From Frateuria_A sp051900425 (GTDB taxonomy: Bacteria > Pseudomonadota > Gammaproteobacteria > Xanthomonadales > Rhodanobacteraceae): a stretch of DNA of 64,000 bases. Shown in pieces: positions 26,488-37,772 of this stretch. Both the position numbers and the translations under genes were made by a program. How positions within the stretch are numbered: position 1 is the stretch's first letter; every line of letters begins with the position of its first letter. Under the pieces are notes generated by a model. The model saw only the letters and a program-made list of their open reading frames with translations, did no database searches and was not told the origin of the DNA. Location of the stretch: the NCBI RefSeq assembly GCF_051900425.1, contig NZ_JBHZGK010000002.1, positions 62,001 to 126,000 on the forward strand. Reading direction: 5' to 3'.

Positions 26488-27464
26488 TGACCACGACGAT
26501 CCCCGGCACCGACGCTCCCGTGCGCATCAGCGACCCGGCCCAGTTCGGCCGCGTCGCCGTGGTGATGGGCGGCAGTTCGGCCGAGCGCGAGGTATCGCTC
26601 GATTCGGGCCGCAACGTGCTGGCGGCGCTGAAGAGCCGCGGCGTGGATGCGCATGCGATCGACGGGATCCCGGCATTGCTCGACGCGCTGCGCGCCGGCC
26701 ACTTCGCGCGCGTGTTCAACATCCTGCACGGCCAGCATGGCGGGGGCGAGGATGGCGTGCTGCAGGGCGCGCTGGAGTCCCTCCACGTGCCCTACACCGG
26801 CTCGGGCGTGCTCGGCTCGGCGCTGTCGATGGACAAGGTGCGCTCCAAGCGCGTGTGGCAGTCGCTCGGCCTGCCCACGCCGAAGTTCGTTGCGCTGGCG
26901 CGCGGCGCAGACGCGCAGGCCGTGCACGCGGCGGCGAAGCAGGTGGGTTTCCCGTTGATCGTCAAGCCGGCCTGCGAAGGTTCCAGCGTGGGCGTCACCC
27001 GCGTGTTCGAGGAGAGCCAGCTCGACAGCGCGGTGCAGCTCGCCGCCCGCTATCCGGGCGACCTGCTGATGGAAAGCCTGGTCGAGGGCCAGGAGATGAC
27101 CGTCGCCATTCTCGGTCGCCAGGTGATGCCCTCGATCCACATCGTCCCCAAGGGGGCGTTCTACGACTACAACGCCAAGTACGTCGCCGAAGACACCCAG
27201 TACCTCTGCCCCGGGCTGGAGGGTTCGGCCGAGGACGAGTTGCGAGCGCTGGCGCTGGAGGCCTTTGACGCGCTCGGCTGCCACGGTTGGGGCCGAGTGG
27301 ACGTGATGCGCGACCACGCCGGCCGCAACTTCCTGCTTGAGGTGAACACCGCGCCGGGCATGACCTCGCATTCGCTGGTGCCCAAGGCGGCCAAGGCCGC
27401 CGGCATCGACTACGAAGAGGTTTGCTGGCGCGTGCTGGAAACCAGTTTCCGGGAGGGCCTGTGA
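26484..27464 (+). CDS. ddlB: D-alanine--D-alanine ligase
   Basis: ATP-grasp ligase making the D-Ala-D-Ala dipeptide used by MurF. The 326-aa protein has VMGGSSAEREVSLDSG, HGQHGGGEDGVLQG, YTGSGVLGSALSMDK, the ATP-grasp loop ACEGSSVGV, and the metal site LLEVNTAPGMTSHSLVPKAA. The 20-residue N-terminal extension is longer than in E. coli DdlB. The first two codons are ATGATG; the first overlaps murC. The position between murC and ftsQ matches ddlB. Confidence 0.94.
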   Translation: MMTTTIPGTDAPVRISDPAQFGRVAVVMGGSSAEREVSLDSGRNVLAALKSRGVDAHAIDGIPALLDALRAGHFARVFNILHGQHGGGEDGVLQGALESLHVPYTGSGVLGSALSMDKVRSKRVWQSLGLPTPKFVALARGADAQAVHAAAKQVGFPLIVKPACEGSSVGVTRVFEESQLDSAVQLAARYPGDLLMESLVEGQEMTVAILGRQVMPSIHIVPKGAFYDYNAKYVAEDTQYLCPGLEGSAEDELRALALEAFDALGCHGWGRVDVMRDHAGRNFLLEVNTAPGMTSHSLVPKAAKAAGIDYEEVCWRVLETSFREGL

Positions 27465-28192
27465 GGGGAGCCATCCGCCTCGTTGCCTGGTGCCTGGCCA
27501 TCGCGTTGGTGGTGCTGCCGGTGGTCGGCGTGCTGCGCGGCTGGTTCGCCGCCGACCGCTGGCCGGTGACGCAGCTGACCGTGCAGGCCGAGTTCAAGCA
27601 CGTCAGCGCCGAGCAGATCCGCGCGGCCGTGCTGCCGCGTCTGGGTCATGGCTTCTTCGCGCTGGACCTGGATTCGGTGCAGCAGGCGGTGGCGGCGCTG
27701 CCTTGGGTGGAATCGGTCGAGGCGCGCAAGCGCTGGCCGGACACGCTGATCCTGCGCATCTACGAGCGCCAGCCGTTCGCGCGCTGGAACGGAACCCGGC
27801 TTATCAGCCGGCAGGGCGTGCTGTTCGACGGCGGCAGGATCGCGCCCTCCGCACCGCTGCCGGACCTGCACGGCCCGGATGCGCAGATGCCCGAGGTGGT
27901 GGCGTTCTACGCCGACGCGCTCAAGGCGGTCGCTCGCACGCCCCTGAAAGTGTCAGGCGTGGCGCTGTCCGAGCGCGGCAGCTGGAGCCTGACCACCGAC
28001 GCGGGCGCGCAGATCGTGCTGGGCGACCGCACCCAGGCCGGCAAGCGCCTGCGCCGCTTCCTCGACGTCTACCCGCAGGTGATGGCCGGCCACCCGGCCG
28101 CCTTTGCCTACGCCGACCTTCGCTACACCAACGGATTCGCCGTGCGCTGGCCCGAGGCCGCCGCACCTGCCGCGGGGACGCCCCGCACATGA
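27461..28192 (+). CDS. ftsQ: Cell division protein FtsQ
   Basis: Bitopic divisome protein linking FtsL/FtsB to FtsWI. The 243-aa protein has one N-terminal membrane helix (about residues 5-25) followed by a periplasmic POTRA domain (about 32-100, VTQLTVQAEFKHVSAEQIRAAV...). The beta domain includes LPWVESVEARKRWPDTLILRIYERQPFARWN and ISRQGVLFD, all typical of FtsQ. The chosen start is GTG at 27461 with GGGAGG upstream and a GTGA overlap with ddl. A 10-nt gap leads to ftsA. Confidence 0.92.
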   Translation: MRGAIRLVAWCLAIALVVLPVVGVLRGWFAADRWPVTQLTVQAEFKHVSAEQIRAAVLPRLGHGFFALDLDSVQQAVAALPWVESVEARKRWPDTLILRIYERQPFARWNGTRLISRQGVLFDGGRIAPSAPLPDLHGPDAQMPEVVAFYADALKAVARTPLKVSGVALSERGSWSLTTDAGAQIVLGDRTQAGKRLRRFLDVYPQVMAGHPAAFAYADLRYTNGFAVRWPEAAAPAAGTPRT

Positions 28193-28202
28193 GCCTGACC
28201 CT

Positions 28203-29435
28203 ATGAAGACGCGCAACGACAAGCAGCTGGTCGTCGGCCTGGACATCGGCACCAACAAGGTGACCGCAATCGTGGGCGAGTACGAGCCGGGTGAGCCGAT
28301 CGAGGTGATCGGCATCGGCTCGCACGTCTCGCGCGGCATGAAGCGGGGCTCGGTCGTGGACATTGAATCGACCGTGCATTCGATCCAGCGCGCGGTGGAG
28401 GAGGCCGAGCTGATGGCCGGCTGCGACATCCGCTCGGTGTTCGCCTCGATCTCCGGCAGCCATCTGGAAACCAAGAACTCGCACGGTACCGCCGCGATCC
28501 GCGATCGCGAGGTCACCCCTGGCGATCTGGAGCAGGTGCTGGAGGCGGCCAGCGCGGTGGCGATCCCTGCCGATCGCAAGGTCCTATATAAGGAGTCGCA
28601 GGAGTACCGCATCGACGGCCAGGACGGTATCCGTTCGCCGGTCGGCATGAGCGGCGTGCGCCTGGAAGCGTCCGTCCACCTGGTCACCGGCGCGGCCGCA
28701 GCGGTACAGAACATCTCCAAGTGCATACAGCGCTGCGGGCTCTCCGTGGACGAGCTGGTGCCTTCGGCAGTGGCCAGTGCCAAGTCGGTGCTCACCGACG
28801 ACGAGCGCGAGCTGGGCGTCTGCCTGGTCGACATCGGCGCCGGCACCACGGACATCGCCATCTATACGCAGGGCTCGATCCGCTACACCAAGTCGCTGCC
28901 GGTCGGCGGCGACCAGGTCACCAACGACATCGCCTATGGCGTGCACACGCCGACCGCGCATGCCGAGGAGATCAAGATCAAGTACGCCTGCGCGCTGGCG
29001 CAGCTGGCGCACGCCGAGGAGACGATCCAGGTCCCCAGCGTCGGCGACCGCCCGCCGCGCCGGCTCGCCCGGCAGTCGCTCGCGCAGAGCGTGCAGGCGC
29101 GCTACGAGGAGATCTTCGAGATGGTGCAGGACGAGCTGCGCCGCTCCGGCTACGACAGCCTGGTCGCCGCGGGCGTCGTGCTGACCGGCGGCGCCTCCCG
29201 CATGGAAGGCGCGCTGGAGCTGGCCGAGGAGATCTTCCACAAGATGGTGCGCATCGGCGTGCCGCAGCACGTCACCGGCCTCGGTGAGGTGGTCGCCAAC
29301 CCGCTGCACTCGACCGGCGTGGGCCTGCTGCTGCACGGCGCGCGCGCCGGCGGCGTGCGCGTGAGCCACCCGGTTGGCGGCAGCGTCGGTGGGCTGGTGG
29401 ACAAGGTGCGTGGCTGGATCACCAAGAACTTCTGA
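28203..29435 (+). CDS. ftsA: Cell division protein FtsA
   Basis: Actin-like ATPase that tethers FtsZ to the membrane. The 410-aa protein has the phosphate-1 loop VGLDIGTNKVTAIVGE, the 1C subdomain with GSHVSRGMKRGSVVDIE, the phosphate-2 loop LVDIGAGTTDIAIY, and the adenosine motif VLTGGASRMEGALELAE. It ends in an amphipathic membrane-targeting helix, GLVDKVRGWITKNF. The ATG at 28203 gives the family N-terminus. It is followed by the first real gap in the cluster, 152 nt. Confidence 0.95.
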   Translation: MKTRNDKQLVVGLDIGTNKVTAIVGEYEPGEPIEVIGIGSHVSRGMKRGSVVDIESTVHSIQRAVEEAELMAGCDIRSVFASISGSHLETKNSHGTAAIRDREVTPGDLEQVLEAASAVAIPADRKVLYKESQEYRIDGQDGIRSPVGMSGVRLEASVHLVTGAAAAVQNISKCIQRCGLSVDELVPSAVASAKSVLTDDERELGVCLVDIGAGTTDIAIYTQGSIRYTKSLPVGGDQVTNDIAYGVHTPTAHAEEIKIKYACALAQLAHAEETIQVPSVGDRPPRRLARQSLAQSVQARYEEIFEMVQDELRRSGYDSLVAAGVVLTGGASRMEGALELAEEIFHKMVRIGVPQHVTGLGEVVANPLHSTGVGLLLHGARAGGVRVSHPVGGSVGGLVDKVRGWITKNF

Positions 29436-29475
29436 CGGGGAGGGCGACGCCCTCTCCGGGAGTGGATTTTTCGGC

Positions 29476-29515
29476 TGGCGCGGAGCGCCACCGCGGGCGA
29501 AAGGAGGTTTCGCCC
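29476..29515 (+). other. Two tandem perfect hairpins between ftsA and ftsZ
   Basis: TGGCGC/GCGCCA (29476-29481 with 29485-29490, 3-nt loop) and GGGCGAAA/TTTCGCCC (29495-29502 with 29508-29515). The second loop is GGAGG. A T5 run precedes them at about 29466-29471. They could act as an ftsA terminator, a processing site or an ftsZ leader structure. Confidence 0.5.
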
Positions 29516-29587
29516 ACCACCGCAGGGCGGCAGGACGCCGTTCCCGCGGCAACAACGACAACGAAGAGTCTCTACGGAGGACGGGAA

Positions 29588-30769
29588 ATGTTTGAACTTA
29601 TCGAAAAACTGGCACCCAATGCGGTCATCAAGGTCATCGGCGTGGGCGGTGGCGGCGGCAACGCCGTGGCGCACATGCTCAATGCCAACATCGAAGGCGT
29701 CGAGTTCGTCGTCGCCAACACCGACGCGCAGGCGATGAAGAACTGCGGCTCGCGCACCCACCTGCAGCTCGGCGCCAATGTCACCAAGGGCCTGGGCGCG
29801 GGCGCCAATCCGGAAGTCGGCCGCCAGGCTGCGCTGGAAGACCGCGAGCGCATCGAGGAAATGCTCGACGGCGCCGACATGGTGTTCATCACCGCCGGCA
29901 TGGGTGGCGGCACCGGCACCGGTGCGGCTCCGGTCGTGGCCCAGCTTGCCAAGGAGAAGGGCATCCTCACCGTGGCGGTGGTCACCAAGCCGTTCCCGTT
30001 CGAGGGCCGTCGCCGCATGCAGGTGGCGATGAAGGGCATCGAGGACCTCTCCCAGCACGTCGACTCGCTGATCACCGTGCCGAACGAGAAGCTGCTCTCC
30101 GTGCTCGGCCGCGAGGTCACGCTTCTCAATGCGTTCAAGGCCGCCAACGACGTGCTGCAGGGTGCGGTGCAGGGCATTGCCGACCTGATCACCGCCCCGG
30201 GCCTGATCAACGTCGACTTTGCCGACGTGCGCACGGTCATGTCCGAGATGGGCATGGCGATGATGGGTTCCGGTACCGCCCGTGGCGACGACCGCGCCCA
30301 GGCCGCGGCCGAGGCGGCGATCAACAACCCGCTGCTGGAGGACGTCAACCTCAATGGCGCCTGCGGCATCCTCGTCAACGTCACCGCCGGCCCCAACCTG
30401 ACCATGCGCGAGTTCGACGAGATCGGCCGGGTCATCCACGACTTCGCCAGCGAAGACGCCACCGTGGTGATCGGCACCTCGCTCGACCCGGAAATGCAGG
30501 ACGACGTGCGCGTGACCGTGGTCGCCACGGGCCTCAACCGGGCGGCCGCCACCCGCCAGGCGCCGCGCGCCGTGGCTACCCAGCAGGTGGAGATGCGCCA
30601 GCGTCCGCGTCCGGTGGTGCTGCGTACCGGCACCGGCAACGAGGTGGTCGATTACGCCGCCCCGGAGACGGTGGCATCGCACACCCGTGCCGAGCCGCCG
30701 GCCAAGGGCGCCGATCCCAGCTTCGATTACCTGGATATTCCGGCGTTCCTGCGCCGTCAGGCCGACTGA
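29588..30769 (+). CDS. ftsZ: Cell division protein FtsZ
   Basis: Tubulin-like GTPase that polymerises into the division ring. The 393-aa protein has IGVGGGGGNAVAHM, the tubulin signature GGGTGTG at residues 106-112, the T7 loop region NVDFADVRTVM with catalytic aspartates, and a variable linker (about 315-380). It ends with the C-terminal peptide DYLDIPAFLRRQAD that binds FtsA and ZipA. The ATG has a GGAGGA site upstream. It stands between two structured intergenic regions, so its mRNA level is probably set separately from the upstream genes; this is inference. Confidence 0.97.
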   Translation: MFELIEKLAPNAVIKVIGVGGGGGNAVAHMLNANIEGVEFVVANTDAQAMKNCGSRTHLQLGANVTKGLGAGANPEVGRQAALEDRERIEEMLDGADMVFITAGMGGGTGTGAAPVVAQLAKEKGILTVAVVTKPFPFEGRRRMQVAMKGIEDLSQHVDSLITVPNEKLLSVLGREVTLLNAFKAANDVLQGAVQGIADLITAPGLINVDFADVRTVMSEMGMAMMGSGTARGDDRAQAAAEAAINNPLLEDVNLNGACGILVNVTAGPNLTMREFDEIGRVIHDFASEDATVVIGTSLDPEMQDDVRVTVVATGLNRAAATRQAPRAVATQQVEMRQRPRPVVLRTGTGNEVVDYAAPETVASHTRAEPPAKGADPSFDYLDIPAFLRRQAD

Positions 30770-30843
30770 ATGGCTCTCACCGGAGGCCCTTGCGAAAATT
30801 GAACAAAACACCAGATCGGCTGGTCAGTGCATGACGTGGCCCG

Positions 30844-30870
30844 GCAGGCGTCCAGCGCCTGCGTGGTTTT
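30844..30870 (+). terminator. Probable intrinsic terminator after ftsZ
   Basis: A perfect 7-bp stem GCAGGCG/CGCCTGC with a 5-nt loop, then GTGGTTTT. It lies 75 nt after the ftsZ stop. The T run is short, so efficiency is uncertain. Confidence 0.55.
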
Positions 30871-30918
30871 CGTGACCGTCCGTCAGGTGATTTTGGGGTG
30901 AAGACAGCGCACCGAGGA

Positions 30919-30999
30919 CCGGTGCGCGCACCGGCCGGCAGGGAGCCGCCGGCCTGTCCGCCCCCTTGCGCCGGATACCCGTCTTCCCGGCGCAGGGGG
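30919..30999. other. Structured ftsZ-lpxC intergenic region
   Basis: The 410-nt gap holds no gene. It contains a perfect 16-bp palindrome, CCGGTGCGCGCACCGG (30919-30934), a GCCGGC pair (30934-30939 and 30948-30953), and a 13-bp stem with one bulge (30961-30974 with 30987-30999). None is followed by a T run. The second half (31000-31179) is less structured and carries the lpxC promoter. Confidence 0.6.
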
Positions 31000-31109
31000 C
31001 GTGTCGCGGTAACTGATTGAGGCGGCGGGGGATTTGCCGGACTTGATGACCGGCGTCACAGATGAAGGAATGCTAAAGAGGCGACCAGACTGTACGGTAC
31101 GGTTTGCTA

Positions 31110-31137
31110 TTGCGACAGGTTAAGACTGTGTTAGCAT
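31110..31137 (+). promoter_or_regulatory. Putative lpxC promoter
   Basis: TTGCGA (31110-31115), a 16-nt spacer, then TAGCAT (31132-31137), about 42 nt before the lpxC ATG. It lies in a relatively A+T-rich stretch of an otherwise G+C-rich gap. Confidence 0.45.
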
Positions 31138-31179
31138 CCGACCCCTGATTGGCTGCTGCCCACACTGGTACCTATAAAA

Positions 31180-32094
31180 ATGATCAAGCAGCGTACGCTC
31201 AAGAACATCATCCGTGCGACCGGCGTCGGCCTGCACACCGGCGACAAGGTCTACATGACCTTGCGCCCCGCCGCGCCGAACACGGGCATCGTGTTCCGAC
31301 GTACGGACCTCAATCCGCCGGTCGACATCCATGCGCGCCCGGATTGCGTGGGCGATACCCGCCTTTCCACCACGCTGGTCAAGGGGGATGTGCGCGTCTC
31401 CACGGTCGAGCACCTGCTCTCGGCGATGGCCGGCCTGGGCATCGACAACGCGATCGTGGAGCTGTCCGCGCCGGAAGTGCCGATCATGGATGGCAGCGCC
31501 GGTCCCTTCGTATTCCTGCTGCAATCGGCCGGGATCGAGGAGCAGAACGCCGCCAAGCGCTTCATCCGCATCAAGAAGCCGATCAAGGTGCAGGAAGGCG
31601 ACAAGTGGGCCAGCTTCGAGCCGTTCGAGGGCTTCAAGGTCGGCTTCTCGATCGAGTTCAACCATCCGATCATCTCCAAGCGCACCTCGCGCGCGGAGAT
31701 CGACTTCTCGACGACCTCCTTCGTCAAGGAAGTCAGCCGTGCCCGTACGTTCGGCTTCATGCGCGACATCGAGATGCTGCGCGAGCACAACCTGGCGCTG
31801 GGCGGCTCGATGGACAACGCCGTGGTGCTGGATGACTACCGCGTGCTCAACGAGGACGGCCTCCGCTACGAGGACGAGTTCGTCAAGCACAAGATCCTGG
31901 ACGCCATCGGCGACCTGTACCTGCTCGGCCACAGCCTGATCGGCGCCTACCACGCCCACAAGTCCGGCCACGAGCTCAACAACAAGCTGCTGCGCACCCT
32001 GATCGCCGATCCCGCTGCATGGGAAGAGGTGGTCTACAAGGACGATCCGGCCGTCTCGCCGATCTCTTACGCGCACCCGGCCCAGGCGATCTGA
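31180..32094 (+). CDS. lpxC: UDP-3-O-acyl-GlcNAc deacetylase LpxC
   Basis: Zinc-dependent deacetylase catalysing the committed step of lipid A synthesis in the cytoplasm. The 304-aa protein starts MIKQRTLKNIIRATGVGLHTG. Zinc ligands are seen as H78 (in EHLLSA), H237 and D241 (in KHKILDAIGD), matching E. coli H79/H238/D242. PIMDGSAGPFVFLL and the C-terminal HKSGHELNNKLLRTL are also conserved. It is followed by a probable terminator and converges on dciA. Confidence 0.96.
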   Translation: MIKQRTLKNIIRATGVGLHTGDKVYMTLRPAAPNTGIVFRRTDLNPPVDIHARPDCVGDTRLSTTLVKGDVRVSTVEHLLSAMAGLGIDNAIVELSAPEVPIMDGSAGPFVFLLQSAGIEEQNAAKRFIRIKKPIKVQEGDKWASFEPFEGFKVGFSIEFNHPIISKRTSRAEIDFSTTSFVKEVSRARTFGFMRDIEMLREHNLALGGSMDNAVVLDDYRVLNEDGLRYEDEFVKHKILDAIGDLYLLGHSLIGAYHAHKSGHELNNKLLRTLIADPAAWEEVVYKDDPAVSPISYAHPAQAI

Positions 32095-32128
32095 TCAGGC
32101 CTGTCCCGTCGGCCCGACGCCTGCCCCG

Positions 32129-32160
32129 AAGGCCGCCCCGCAAGAGGCGGCCTTCGTCGT
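32129..32160 (+). terminator. Probable intrinsic terminator after lpxC
   Basis: A 9-bp stem AAGGCCGCC/GGCGGCCTT (32129-32137 with 32146-32154) with an 8-nt loop, followed by CGTCGTTT. The rest of the gap to dciA (to 32328) shows no gene. Confidence 0.6.
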
Positions 32161-32328
32161 TTCTGTGACGCAGGCCGTCCACCCTACACGCCGTGATTCA
32201 CGCTACGGGGACATGTCGGGGTGTACCTGCCCTCCCACCGTGCTATAAACCTTCTGCCGCCCTCGGGGTGGCAAGGGGGAAATCGGTGCCCGCAGGGCAC
32301 GCTGCGAAGGCACGGCGCCCCGCGCCGG

Positions 32329-32808
32329 TCAGTCCTTGGCGACCGGGAATCCAGCAGTATCGGCGATGGACGCCAGCTCGAGGAACAGTCCCTTCAGTTC
32401 CGGGTCTGTGATTGATGCTGCGGCGGCCTTGAGATGGTTGGCTGCAGCAGGCGAAAGCGGTTTTGACCGATCCGGTTCCGTTGCGACCGGTCGGGGGGGA
32501 GCCACTTTCACGGTGACCGAACTGGCGCTCGTGCCGATGGCACGGGCGGTGGTGAGTATCTGCGCCTGCATCAGGCGCAGGCGCGCTGCCCAGGCCGGTG
32601 AGGACGCCAGGAAGACGAGGCGGCCGTTGCGCAGGTGGGCGAATCGCACCTGCTCGCGCAAGGGCATCGGCAACGTCTGGCGCAGGGCACGATCCAACGC
32701 ATCCAGCTCACCGGCCTTCCGGGCCAGCGAGGCGAACGAACCGCATTCGGCCAGCGGCTTGGGGCCACGGTCCGGACGGCGGGAAGCGGGGGGATCGGCG
32801 CGCTGCAT
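32329..32808 (-). CDS. dciA: DciA-like DUF721 protein
   Basis: DUF721 (DciA) proteins load or assist the replicative helicase DnaB in bacteria lacking DnaC. The 159-aa protein has the domain at about residues 24-110, with LDRALRQTLPMPLREQVRFAHLRNGRLVFLASSPAWAARLRLMQAQIL, the expected DUF721 pattern. The C-terminal third is variable and Ala/Pro-rich. The ATG at 32808 has GATGAGG upstream. The position beside secA and an M23 peptidase matches pseudomonads. Its start lies only 27 nt from the divergent peptidase start. Confidence 0.78.
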   Translation of the reverse strand: MQRADPPASRRPDRGPKPLAECGSFASLARKAGELDALDRALRQTLPMPLREQVRFAHLRNGRLVFLASSPAWAARLRLMQAQILTTARAIGTSASSVTVKVAPPRPVATEPDRSKPLSPAAANHLKAAAASITDPELKGLFLELASIADTAGFPVAKD

Positions 32809-32835
32809 GGCCTCATCTGAAGTGAAGAAAAAGCA

Positions 32836-33765
32836 ATGCAGATCATACTCGTATCCCGCTCCAGGAAAGTGCCCAGGACCTTCGATCTCGCCCAGCGCCG
32901 GTTGCGCTGGCGGCTCGCGGGCCTGGCGATGGCGGCGGTGATCGGGTGTGGCGTGCTGGGTGCCGCGGTGGCGCTGACCGTGTCCAGTCCGCGCGACCGT
33001 GCGCTGGCGGAGATCCAGCAACTCAAGCAGCAGATCCGCGAGCAGGATACGCAACTGGCGGGCGTGCGCAAGGACTCCCAGCGCGAGCTCGACGCTCTGG
33101 CGATCAAGCTGGGCCAGCTCGAGGCACAATCCACCCGCCTCAATGCGCTGGGCGAGCGCCTGACCGAGGTCGGCAAGCTCGACCCGGACGAATTCAACTT
33201 CGACCAGCCGCCCGCGATGGGCGGCCTGGAAGATACCGCCGGCAGCGCCTACGCCCTGCCGCCGACGCTGGACAAGGGCATCGACCAGCTGGCCGGCCAG
33301 TTCGACGTGCAGCAGGCCCAGCTGTCGGCGCTGCAGAGCCTGTTGCTCGATGCCAAGATCGACTCCAACCTCAAGCCCACCGGCATGCCGGCGTCGGGCT
33401 ACATCTCCTCCTATTTCGGCGTGCGCCCGGACCCGTTCGATGGCCACAGCGCGCGGCACACCGGCCTGGACATTGCCGTTCCCTTCGGCTCGCCGGTCCA
33501 CGCTGTCGCCGAAGGCATGGTCACCTTCACCGGCGTGCGCAGCGGCTACGGCAAGGTGGTCGAGATCGACCACGGCAACGGCTACATGACCCGCTACGCC
33601 CACAACAGCAAGTTGCTGGTGCATCCGGGCCAGCGCGTGCATGTGGGCGAGGTGGTTTCGCGCGCCGGTTCCACCGGCCGATCGACCGGCCCGCACGTGC
33701 ATTTCGAGGTCTGGTACAAGGGCCGCGTGGTCAATCCGCTGGCCTACGTGAAGAGCCACCGCTGA
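32836..33765 (+). CDS. M23-family periplasmic metallopeptidase
   Basis: Membrane-anchored LytM-type zinc endopeptidase, expected to cut peptide cross-links in peptidoglycan or to act as an amidase activator. The 309-aa protein has one N-terminal membrane helix (about 28-50) and a coiled coil (about 57-105). The peptidase domain is C-terminal (about 185-305), with zinc motifs H208-x3-D212 (HTGLD) and H287-V-H289 (HVHFE). The catalytic set is complete, so it should be an active enzyme. It takes the place that secM holds upstream of secA in enterobacteria. The exact bond cleaved is not deducible. Confidence 0.87.
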   Translation: MQIILVSRSRKVPRTFDLAQRRLRWRLAGLAMAAVIGCGVLGAAVALTVSSPRDRALAEIQQLKQQIREQDTQLAGVRKDSQRELDALAIKLGQLEAQSTRLNALGERLTEVGKLDPDEFNFDQPPAMGGLEDTAGSAYALPPTLDKGIDQLAGQFDVQQAQLSALQSLLLDAKIDSNLKPTGMPASGYISSYFGVRPDPFDGHSARHTGLDIAVPFGSPVHAVAEGMVTFTGVRSGYGKVVEIDHGNGYMTRYAHNSKLLVHPGQRVHVGEVVSRAGSTGRSTGPHVHFEVWYKGRVVNPLAYVKSHR

Positions 33766-33997
33766 GCCGCTTACCCGGCCGCTCCTTGTAGGGGCCGCTT
33801 GCGGGCGACGCATCCCCGCGGCCGCCAGCCCCGGACACGCCCCGCAAGCGGGCGCCTGCCGGTTCCGGCTTCGCCGGAACGCCCACTTGAATCCCGCGCC
33901 TCCCGCCGCCATCCCGGCCAGCTGGAGCGGCTGTAGTAACATGTCTCCTTTCGCCCGTGACCGCCGCGGGCCTTGAGCCTTCACTGACGGAAGATCG
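33766..33997. other. Intergenic region upstream of secA with hairpins
   Basis: No gene is seen. It contains a long inverted pair GCTTGCGGG/CCCGCAAGC and a compact hairpin GTTCCGGC-TTC-GCCGGAAC (33862-33880). A TAACAT at 33937-33942 could be a -10 for secA, but no convincing -35 is visible. Confidence 0.45.
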
Positions 33998-36715
<2,718 letters not shown>

Positions 36716-36753
36716 GTACGCCCGCGCGCCGATCTCACGTCGGCGCGCCCGGC

Positions 36754-36814
36754 TGCAGGAGCGCATCCGGTGCGCGACCCGAATGGCGGTTGCGCACCGG
36801 GTGCGCTGCTACAA
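36754..36814. repeat. REP-like inverted repeat, family B copy 3
   Basis: CTGCAGGAGCGCATCCGGTGCGCGACC with a diverged facing arm, GGTTGCGCACCGGGTGCGCTGCTACA. It lies between the convergent secA and apaH genes, and is more diverged than the two copies around rnpB. Confidence 0.75.
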
Positions 36815-36868
36815 AGCAATCTGCATCGTGATCACCGCGAGCCCCGAACGGTCACCTCGGGGCGGCGG

Positions 36869-37720
36869 TCAGTCCCCACCGCCGGACGGCCGCTTGCGGT
36901 GCGGCTCCGCATTCACGGTGGTGTACTGCGGTTCCTCCTCGCCCACCCGCAGCGCGGTCAGCTGACCGCCCCACACGCAGCCGGTGTCGATCGCATACAC
37001 GCCCAGGCCGGCGAAACGGCCCAGCGCGGACCAGTGCCCGCAGACCATGTTGACCTCGCGCCGGCGCATGCCGGGCACGGCGAACCACGGGTACAGCCCC
37101 GGCTTCTGCGAACCGGGCATGCCCTTCGCCTCGAAGTCGATGCGGCCGTTGACGTCGCAGTAGCGCATGCGTGTCATCGTGTTGATCGTGGCACGAAAGC
37201 GCTCGATCCCCTGCAACCGGCTGGACCAGGCGGCCGGACGGTTGCCGAACAGGTTGCGCAACAGCCGCGGGTGACGCGGGCTGGACAGCTCGCGCTCCAC
37301 TTCCTGCGCCGCGCGCAGGCCCTGGCGCAGCGTCCACGACGGCGCCAGGCCCGCGTGCACCATCCCCCAACCGAGCGCCTCGTCGTAATGCAGCAGCTTC
37401 TGGTTGCGCAGCCACTCGAACAGCACCGGCGCGTCGTCGGCGAACAGCACCTCGCGCAGCTCCGGGTTGACCCGCGACTGGGCGTCGGGCTTGCGTTGGG
37501 CGATCGCCAGCAGGCTCAGGTCGTGATTGCCCAGCGTGACGACCACGTTCTCGCGCAGGCCGTGCAACATGCGCAGCACCTGCAGCGATTCGCCGCCGCG
37601 ATTGACCAGGTCGCCGCAGAACCAAAGCTGGTCGCGCGCCGGGTCGAACCGCAATTTGTCGAGCAAACGCGAGAGCTCCGGATAGCAGCCTTGCACGTCG
37701 CCGATTGCATATGTCGCCAT
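36869..37720 (-). CDS. apaH: Diadenosine tetraphosphatase ApaH
   Basis: Symmetrical bis(5'-nucleosyl)-tetraphosphatase that hydrolyses Ap4A and can remove Np4 caps from RNA. The 283-aa protein has the metallophosphatase motifs AIGDVQGCYPEL (GDxxG), FCGDLVNRGGES (GDxxxRG), and TLGNHDLSLLAIA (GNHD), then VHAGLAP and VCGHWSALG. It is last in the conserved minus-strand operon lptD-surA-pdxA-rsmA-apaG-apaH and ends facing secA. Confidence 0.93.
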   Translation of the reverse strand: MATYAIGDVQGCYPELSRLLDKLRFDPARDQLWFCGDLVNRGGESLQVLRMLHGLRENVVVTLGNHDLSLLAIAQRKPDAQSRVNPELREVLFADDAPVLFEWLRNQKLLHYDEALGWGMVHAGLAPSWTLRQGLRAAQEVERELSSPRHPRLLRNLFGNRPAAWSSRLQGIERFRATINTMTRMRYCDVNGRIDFEAKGMPGSQKPGLYPWFAVPGMRRREVNMVCGHWSALGRFAGLGVYAIDTGCVWGGQLTALRVGEEEPQYTTVNAEPHRKRPSGGGD

Positions 37721-37772
37721 CAGAACTCGTCCGTCCGGTCCATCGCAGGCGAACCTTCGGTTGTGCGTGCCA

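Noticed and set aside
33766..33997. secM-like arrest peptide gene before secA
   Set aside because: No short frame with a signal peptide and arrest-like C-terminus is seen.
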